Assembly (NCBI GenBank): GCA_036501345.1
Contig: DASYAN010000279.1
Location: 1 to 18,876 of the forward strand
DNA length: 18,876 bases
From: DASYAN01 sp036501345
GTDB taxonomy: Bacteria; Chloroflexota; Ktedonobacteria; Ktedonobacterales; Ktedonobacteraceae
Reading direction: 5' to 3'
Shown: piece by piece, positions 14,800-18,876 of the stretch
Position numbering within the stretch: position 1 is the first letter of the stretch
Layout of the letters: each line of letters opens with the position of its first letter
Notes under the pieces: generated by a model
What the model was told of the DNA's origin: nothing
Seen by the model: only the letters and a program-made list of their open reading frames with translations
The model's database searches: none
Translations under genes and position numbers: made by a program

Positions 14800-16161
14800 A
14801 TGTTTTCTGCTAATAAATCGCCGCAGTCCTGGGGACGCTATCCACAAGTAGAAGCAAGTCGTGTGATTCCTGTTTTTTGGCGCGATGAATTGCCTAATCT
14901 AGCAGAACTGGAACTGCCAGTCCTGCCCCATGGGTATGGGCGGAGCTATGGGGATAGCTGCCTGAACGAGAGTGGCATCCTGCTCGATATGAGCCATCTA
15001 ACACGATTTCTCTCATTTGATGTTGATAAAGGGCTGTTGCGCTGTGAGGCTGGAGTCACACTTGCTGATATTCTGGAACTGATCGTGCCACATGGCTGGT
15101 TCCTTACAGTAACACCTGGCACTAAATTTGCCTCCGTTGGTGGTGCAATTGCCAACGATGTGCATGGCAAAAATCATCACAGAGCTGGAGCGTTTGGCTG
15201 TCATGTCACATGCTTTGAACTGCTACGTTCGGATGGTCAACGGCTGATTTGTTCTCCCGAAGAGAATGCTGATTTGTTCCGAGCGACCATTGGTGGTCTA
15301 GGTCTGACTGGCGTGATCTTGTGGGCCGAAATACGTTTGCGACCCATACGTAGTCCATTGATAGATATGGAACGTATTCGCTTTGCCTCGCTCAGAGAAT
15401 TTATAGATATCGCAGCGGCATCAGAGCAGGATTTCGAGTATACAGTAGCCTGGGTAGATTGCTTGGCAAGTGGGAAGCAGCTTGGACGTGGCTTTTTTAC
15501 GCGTGGTAATCATGCAGAACAAAAAAATTCTGATATCATCAAGAAAAAAAAGCCTTTGGTTATCCCTCTAGATTTCCCGTCCTGGATCTTGAATATGTGG
15601 ACAATCAAGGCCTTCAATACAACCAATTATTCTTTGCAGCGAAAAAATAGTGTGCAGAAAACAGTCTTATATGATCCATTTTTTTATCCTCTTGACGCTA
15701 TTCATAAATGGAATCGCATGTACGGAAAGCGTGGATTTTTTCAGTACCAATGTATTGTGCCGTATGATGATGGTTACGATGCCATGAAGGAATTGCTGGA
15801 GCGGATCAGTCGTTCTGGTCAGGGTTCGTTTCTCTCGGTATTGAAAACATTTGGAGATAGATCCTCACCCGGTATGCTCTCGTTTCCGCGACCTGGATTG
15901 GAACTGGCGTTGGATTTTGCCAATCAAGGAAACAAGACGCTCGAGTTGCTAGAGGATTTAGATGAGGTTGTACGCCAAAGCGGTGGCGTGGTGTATCCAG
16001 CCAAGGATGCTCGCATGAGTCCTGAAAGTTTTCAGACCTATTTTCCCCATTGGCGCGAGTTTACACAGTACATTGATTCCAAATTCTCCTCTAGCTTCTG
16101 GCGTCGCGTGACGGCGGCGACCGTTGGAGAATTAGAGGAACTTCCCGTAAAAAGATTGTAA
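14800..16161 (+). CDS. dprE1: DprE1-like FAD-dependent polyprenylphosphoryl-ribose 2'-oxidase
   Basis: A 453-residue FAD-linked oxidase (FAD_binding_4 type) closely following the mycobacterial DprE1 pattern. It opens with SWGRYP, then YGRSYGDSCLN, GVTLADILE, PGTKFASVGGAIANDVHGKN HH (His122 onward) and ATIGGLGLTGVI. The C-terminal part has YDPFFYPLD, GFFQYQCIVP and VYPAKDARM with Lys402, aligned with the catalytic Lys of M. tuberculosis DprE1 (Lys418). The position of the benzothiazinone-target Cys387 is Ala370 here (LSFPRPGLEL-A-LDF). The enzyme would oxidise decaprenylphosphoryl-ribose or a similar lipid-linked pentose to the 2-keto form, working with DprE2 at the membrane. It overlaps a structured leader and shares its promoter type with the surface-protein gene. 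The true polyprenyl chain and sugar are unknown in this organism. Confidence 0.85.
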   Translation: MFSANKSPQSWGRYPQVEASRVIPVFWRDELPNLAELELPVLPHGYGRSYGDSCLNESGILLDMSHLTRFLSFDVDKGLLRCEAGVTLADILELIVPHGWFLTVTPGTKFASVGGAIANDVHGKNHHRAGAFGCHVTCFELLRSDGQRLICSPEENADLFRATIGGLGLTGVILWAEIRLRPIRSPLIDMERIRFASLREFIDIAAASEQDFEYTVAWVDCLASGKQLGRGFFTRGNHAEQKNSDIIKKKKPLVIPLDFPSWILNMWTIKAFNTTNYSLQRKNSVQKTVLYDPFFYPLDAIHKWNRMYGKRGFFQYQCIVPYDDGYDAMKELLERISRSGQGSFLSVLKTFGDRSSPGMLSFPRPGLELALDFANQGNKTLELLEDLDEVVRQSGGVVYPAKDARMSPESFQTYFPHWREFTQYIDSKFSSSFWRRVTAATVGELEELPVKRL

Positions 16162-16170
16162 GAAAGAATA

Positions 16171-16911
16171 ATGAGTATGAGAGTAGTGATTATCGGAGCA
16201 AGCTCGGCTATGGCCTATGAGGCTGCAAAGTGTTTTGCCCGTGATGGAGCAGACCTGTTCTTGGTTGGTCGTAGCGCTGAGAAGTTAACCACGGTAGCTG
16301 ATGACCTGAAAGTGCGGGGCGCTAAGCGGGCCGAAACATATGTATTGGATCTCTGTGAGTTAGATCGGCACCAGGAAATGTTCGAGCAAGCTATTGCCTC
16401 GCTGGGTGAACTAGATATGCTGCTGATTGCCCACGGCACGCTGGGAGATCAACACAAGTCTGAGCAAAGCGTAGCCGAGACCATGCAAGAGTTACAGACC
16501 AACTGCCTCAGCGTTATTGCACTATTAACTATCAGTGCCAACTATTTTGAGCAGCAGCGGCATGGCTGTATTGCCGTAGTCAGCTCGGTCGCAGGAGATC
16601 GTGGACGAAAGAGCAACTATGTGTATGGGACAGCCAAAGCAGCAGTGAGCGCGTTCCTGCAGGGCTTGCGCAATCGTCTTTCCTCAGCAGGTGTCTCTGT
16701 CGTGACGATCAAACCTGGCTATGTGGCTACTCCGATGACCGCTCACTTGAAGAAGGGACTGTTGACGGCGAGTCCACAATCAGTTGGCTATGGCATTTAT
16801 GAAGCGATGAAAAAGGGCAAAGATGTGGTCTATCTGCCATGGTTCTGGCGACCGATCATGTTTATTATCAAGTGTATCCCCGAGCGGATTTTCAAGCGGC
16901 TCTCGCTGTAA
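16171..16911 (+). CDS. dprE2: DprE2-like short-chain reductase
   Basis: A 246-residue short-chain dehydrogenase/reductase. It has the nucleotide-binding motif IIGASSAMAYE at residues 7-17, active-site Ser139 (VVSSVAG), and Tyr152 and Lys156 (VYGTAK). The C-terminus YLPWFWRPIMFIIKCIPERI then FKRLSL parallels the hydrophobic, basic tail of M. tuberculosis DprE2, which ends in IPRSIFRKLPI. It would reduce the keto intermediate of DprE1 to the arabinose epimer with NADH. It starts 9 bp after dprE1 with AAGAAAG as a weak Shine-Dalgarno, so the two form an operon. ATG 16177 is a possible alternative start. Confidence 0.86.
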   Translation: MSMRVVIIGASSAMAYEAAKCFARDGADLFLVGRSAEKLTTVADDLKVRGAKRAETYVLDLCELDRHQEMFEQAIASLGELDMLLIAHGTLGDQHKSEQSVAETMQELQTNCLSVIALLTISANYFEQQRHGCIAVVSSVAGDRGRKSNYVYGTAKAAVSAFLQGLRNRLSSAGVSVVTIKPGYVATPMTAHLKKGLLTASPQSVGYGIYEAMKKGKDVVYLPWFWRPIMFIIKCIPERIFKRLSL

Positions 16912-16968
16912 TCAAGGCTTCAGGATGTAGATGACCAGAGGGATAGTATTGCACATTCTTTTGTTGAA

Positions 16969-16987
16969 GCCTCTCGATCACTGAGGC
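16969..16987 (+). terminator. Weak terminator-like hairpin after dprE2
   Basis: GCCTC (16969-16973), a 9-nt loop and GAGGC (16983-16987), followed by ATTCTCTATT. A competing longer pair, AGGCTTCA (16915-16922) with TGAAGCCT (16965-16972), overlaps it. It lies between convergent genes, where a terminator is expected, but the T-run is poor. Confidence 0.3.
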
Positions 16988-17060
16988 ATTCTCTATTGGC
17001 CAAGCTTCTCCTCGTCCAGCTTCTGCTGCTTGTTAAGAGCAAGTCTTCCAGATAGCGGAT

Positions 17061-18083
17061 TTATTGCATGCGTGAAGATGGCGCTGCCCCTGATGGTGGT
17101 CTTGATACGGCAAACATGACTCCTCCTGCAATCACACACAGCAAGCCCAGTCCTCCCAAGATAAAGATTAAGGGCGTGAGGCCGCCATTGCCATTTGATC
17201 CTCCTCCAGTACTAGCTGTTGGTGTTGCCGTGGGTGTTGCCTGACCATTAATCGTAATCATGGCAGTGCTTGGTTGGTTTGTCAGTGTTGACTCATCTGG
17301 CGCGACAACGTCGATCTCATATTGACCTGGCTGTGCATTATTATCAATCGTTAGGTTAACGCTAAAGTGGCCATTGCTATCTGGGGTGGTAGTTGCGCTA
17401 GCAATTGCGTTGGTATTTCCTCCTGTCTCTTGCTTAGGAACGATACTCACCTGGAGCTGGAGGGGAGGCAGCCAGTTATCGCCAGTAATAGTGATACTAT
17501 CACCAGGATTAACACTGTTTGAAGATGCATTGACTGTAACATTTTGGGCGACGCTAAAAGTCTGACCAGAAGCTATACCTTGTCCGCTTGATGGAATGGC
17601 GCAGACATAATAAGCTGTCCCGGGTTGGCTGGCATTACTTGGCCACGTTGTCTGGAGGTCAAACGTCCCATCGGCCTGTACATTTTCTGTGGGTTGACTG
17701 CTAAACTGTGTTACTGTTCCCCCTGTTACACATTGGTTTGGATTTATCGCCGTGTAAAGGCTTACAGAACTATTTGGCGTAAATGATAGCCCTGTGATAT
17801 CGACCTTTGTGCCTGGATGGCCAATTGGCTGGTTATCACTGCCCGGTTGTGAGAGTGTAAGTGTGGGCGGGGGGGCTGGTGTAGGTGTTGGCGTGGATGT
17901 AGGTGTGAGTGTGGGTGTGGGTGTGGACATGAGTATAGGTGTGGGTGTTTCAATGCTAGGCATGGGCTTGTAGGCATATTGACCTGCTGCCAGCGTTATA
18001 GATGCAAAAGCGAACGCAAAGGTGAGAAATCCTATTAAACTACAAACAAGCGCTACAAATTGCTGGGTAAATATCTTGAACAC
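17061..18083 (-). CDS. Exported Thr-Pro-rich, Ig-like surface protein with C-terminal membrane anchor
   Basis: A 340-residue cell-surface protein. A signal-peptide-like segment covers residues 1-33 (LVCSLIGFLTFAFAFASI, cleavage near LAAG). A Thr-Pro linker spans about 44-76. Two beta-rich, Ig/IPT-like domains follow: about 80-190 (GHPGTKVDITGLSFTPNSSV, with Cys near the start and end of the domain that could form a disulfide) and about 195-288 (VNPGDSITITGDNW). A second Thr-Pro stretch and Gly/Asn linker lead to a transmembrane segment (PLIFILGGLGLLCVIAGGV) and a short basic tail with SRPPSG. The start is GTG 18083 with AGGAG 9 nt upstream. Function unknown; adhesion or stalk role is a guess. 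Its promoter matches that of dprE1, suggesting shared control. Confidence 0.8.
   Translation of the reverse strand: MFKIFTQQFVALVCSLIGFLTFAFAFASITLAAGQYAYKPMPSIETPTPILMSTPTPTLTPTSTPTPTPAPPPTLTLSQPGSDNQPIGHPGTKVDITGLSFTPNSSVSLYTAINPNQCVTGGTVTQFSSQPTENVQADGTFDLQTTWPSNASQPGTAYYVCAIPSSGQGIASGQTFSVAQNVTVNASSNSVNPGDSITITGDNWLPPLQLQVSIVPKQETGGNTNAIASATTTPDSNGHFSVNLTIDNNAQPGQYEIDVVAPDESTLTNQPSTAMITINGQATPTATPTASTGGGSNGNGGLTPLIFILGGLGLLCVIAGGVMFAVSRPPSGAAPSSRMQ
17856..17948 (-). repeat. Low-complexity Thr-Pro coding tract
   Basis: The minus strand encodes alternating Thr and Pro residues (TPTPTLTPTSTPTPTP) as the linker after the signal peptide. On the plus strand it reads as GTGTGGGTGT-like repeats. 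Such tracts often vary in length between strains. Confidence 0.7.
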
Positions 18084-18154
18084 AATAAAATACTCCTATT
18101 GCAGTATCATCAAAGTGGACTGTGACATAATGTTGATTCTGAGCCTCAATCCTA

Positions 18155-18176
18155 CCTCTGCGTGAGTCCTAGTATA
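18155..18176 (-). promoter_or_regulatory. Second TATACT-N5-TCACGCAGAGG unit
   Basis: TATACT (18171-18176), 5 nt, then TCACGCAGAGG (18155-18165), on the minus strand. It repeats the -10 and downstream half of the module exactly 40 bp further down. It lacks a -35-like hexamer 17 nt upstream, so it may be a second operator or a paused start site rather than a full promoter. Confidence 0.45.
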
Positions 18177-18194
18177 ATCTGAGGGTTCATTCTG

Positions 18195-18242
18195 CCTCTG
18201 CGTGAAAAGAAGTATATATGAATAAACTGAAAAGGTCAATTG
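18195..18242 (-). promoter_or_regulatory. Shared promoter module upstream of the surface-protein gene
   Basis: On the minus strand, TTGACC (18234-18239), a 17-nt spacer and TATACT (18211-18216), then 5 nt and TCACGCAGAGG (18195-18205). The first 25 bp (18242-18218) are identical to 14694-14718 before dprE1. The -35 box overlaps the rlmB stop codon. The leader to GTG 18083 would be about 120 nt. Confidence 0.6.
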
Positions 18243-18876
18243 GTTTGGCGTTGACGCAAGGCCTCATACAGTGCAATGCTACCAGCGACAGCCGCGTTCA
18301 ATGAATTGATATGTCCGTGCATGGGGAGCTTGATGAGCAGATCGCAGTGCTCGCGTACCAATCGGCTGATGCCTTTTCCCTCATTGCCCACGACCAAAGC
18401 GAGCGGACCAGTCAGGTCAGCTTTAGTATATAACGTCTGGGCTTCTCCAGCCAGACCCACAACCCAGATCTGCTGTTTTTTGAGGTATTGAATAGTCCGT
18501 GTCAGATTGGTCTCCTGGGCGATCAACAGGTGCTCGGTTGCTCCAGCTGCCGATTTGACCACGGTCGCATTGATTTCTGCCGCACGATGTAGCGGGATAA
18601 TTACTCCGTGTGCTCCAGATGCCTCTGCTGTGCGCAGCAACGAACCCAGGTTGTTGACATCCTGGATGGCGTCAAGCATCAAGAGGAATGGCTCTTGCTG
18701 CAAGTGCTCGGCATGGGCCAGGATATCATCAACGCTGACGTATTTGCGCTCTTCTACCTGTGCAAGGCATCCCTGATGAACTGCCCCACGGCTCAACTGA
18801 TCCAGGCGTGCACGTGGCACCGTTTCAACGGGAATATTCCGGCTTTGGGCCTCTTGTATGATAGCTGCGATGGGGG
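18236..18876 (-). CDS. rlmB: RlmB-type 23S rRNA 2'-O-methyltransferase (5' end outside window)
   Basis: The C-terminal 212 or so residues of a SpoU/TrmH-family methyltransferase. The frame stays open to the window edge (IQEAQSRNIPVETV before PRARLDQLS), so the gene starts beyond it; an internal GTG at 18820 is not the true start. Motif 1 is LDAIQDVNNLGSLLRTAEA, motif 2 LALVVGNEGKGIS, and motif 3 KLPMHGHINSLNAAVAGSIA, which form the SAM-binding trefoil knot. The HQGCLAQV segment before the catalytic domain matches RlmB, which methylates G2251 of 23S rRNA. Its stop codon overlaps the -35 box of the downstream surface-protein promoter. Confidence 0.9.
   Translation of the reverse strand, partial: PIAAIIQEAQSRNIPVETVPRARLDQLSRGAVHQGCLAQVEERKYVSVDDILAHAEHLQQEPFLLMLDAIQDVNNLGSLLRTAEASGAHGVIIPLHRAAEINATVVKSAAGATEHLLIAQETNLTRTIQYLKKQQIWVVGLAGEAQTLYTKADLTGPLALVVGNEGKGISRLVREHCDLLIKLPMHGHINSLNAAVAGSIALYEALRQRQTN

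Noticed and set aside
14838..14847. DnaA box (CTATCCACA)
   Set aside because: One mismatch to TTATCCACA, single copy, inside dprE1 coding sequence; no cluster indicates an origin.
14663..14851. 62-codon open frame upstream of dprE1
   Set aside because: It covers the promoter and leader and overlaps the dprE1 start; no protein similarity.
14800..16161. MurB or L-gulonolactone oxidase
   Set aside because: The HGKNHH segment, the Lys402 region and the adjacent DprE2-like reductase fit DprE1 better.
17868..17960. CRISPR-like or regulatory GTG repeats
   Set aside because: Explained by Thr-Pro coding on the minus strand; no spacers of regular length.

Overview
The window most likely comes from a Chloroflexota bacterium of the Ktedonobacteria type. 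This is inferred from an IscB element with its upstream structured RNA, a MalT-like (LAL) LuxR regulator, a soluble Ser/Thr kinase, lipoproteins with PD40 repeats, and a Thr-Pro-rich surface protein with a C-terminal membrane anchor. Promoters look like ordinary sigma-70 sites, and several genes start at GTG or TTG.

Layout. Positions 1-1524 hold the right part of an IscB (IS200/IS605-like) element: the 3' part of a putative omegaRNA, an intact iscB, and a hairpin-bearing right end that runs in frame into a PD40 lipoprotein gene (1448-2737). A paralogous lipoprotein lies at 3702-4964. Between them, on the minus strand, is a higB-higA toxin-antitoxin pair. A gene-free stretch at 4965-5988 contains a dense cluster of potential RNA helices (5000-5385) and a sequence resembling an IS605-type right end (about 5800-5955). 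Then come a Ser/Thr protein kinase (5989-6897) and a probable operon of ridA, dnaA and a HAD-IIA phosphatase (7114-9858). This operon ends at a shared terminator facing a minus-strand hotdog thioesterase (9883-10326). A multi-pass membrane protein (10488-11333) and a 500-bp gene-free region follow. Next is a MalT-like LuxR regulator (11837-14657) broken by one frameshift and one in-frame stop.

The last part looks devoted to the cell envelope. DprE1 and DprE2 homologues (14800-16911), which would make decaprenylphosphoryl-arabinose or a similar polyprenyl-sugar, converge on an exported Thr-Pro-rich Ig-like surface protein (17061-18083, minus). The window ends inside rlmB (minus), a 23S rRNA 2'-O-methyltransferase gene.

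The most unusual signal is a shared promoter module. A 25-bp perfect match covers the -35 box and the whole 17-bp spacer upstream of dprE1 (14694-14718, plus) and upstream of the surface-protein gene (18218-18242, minus). At both sites it is followed by TATRCT and, exactly 5 nt later, by TCACGYRGAGG. A third copy of the -10 plus TCACG part lies 40 bp downstream of the second. This suggests a dedicated regulon linking polyprenyl-arabinose synthesis with the surface protein. The structured block at 5000-5385 is the second candidate for something undescribed.
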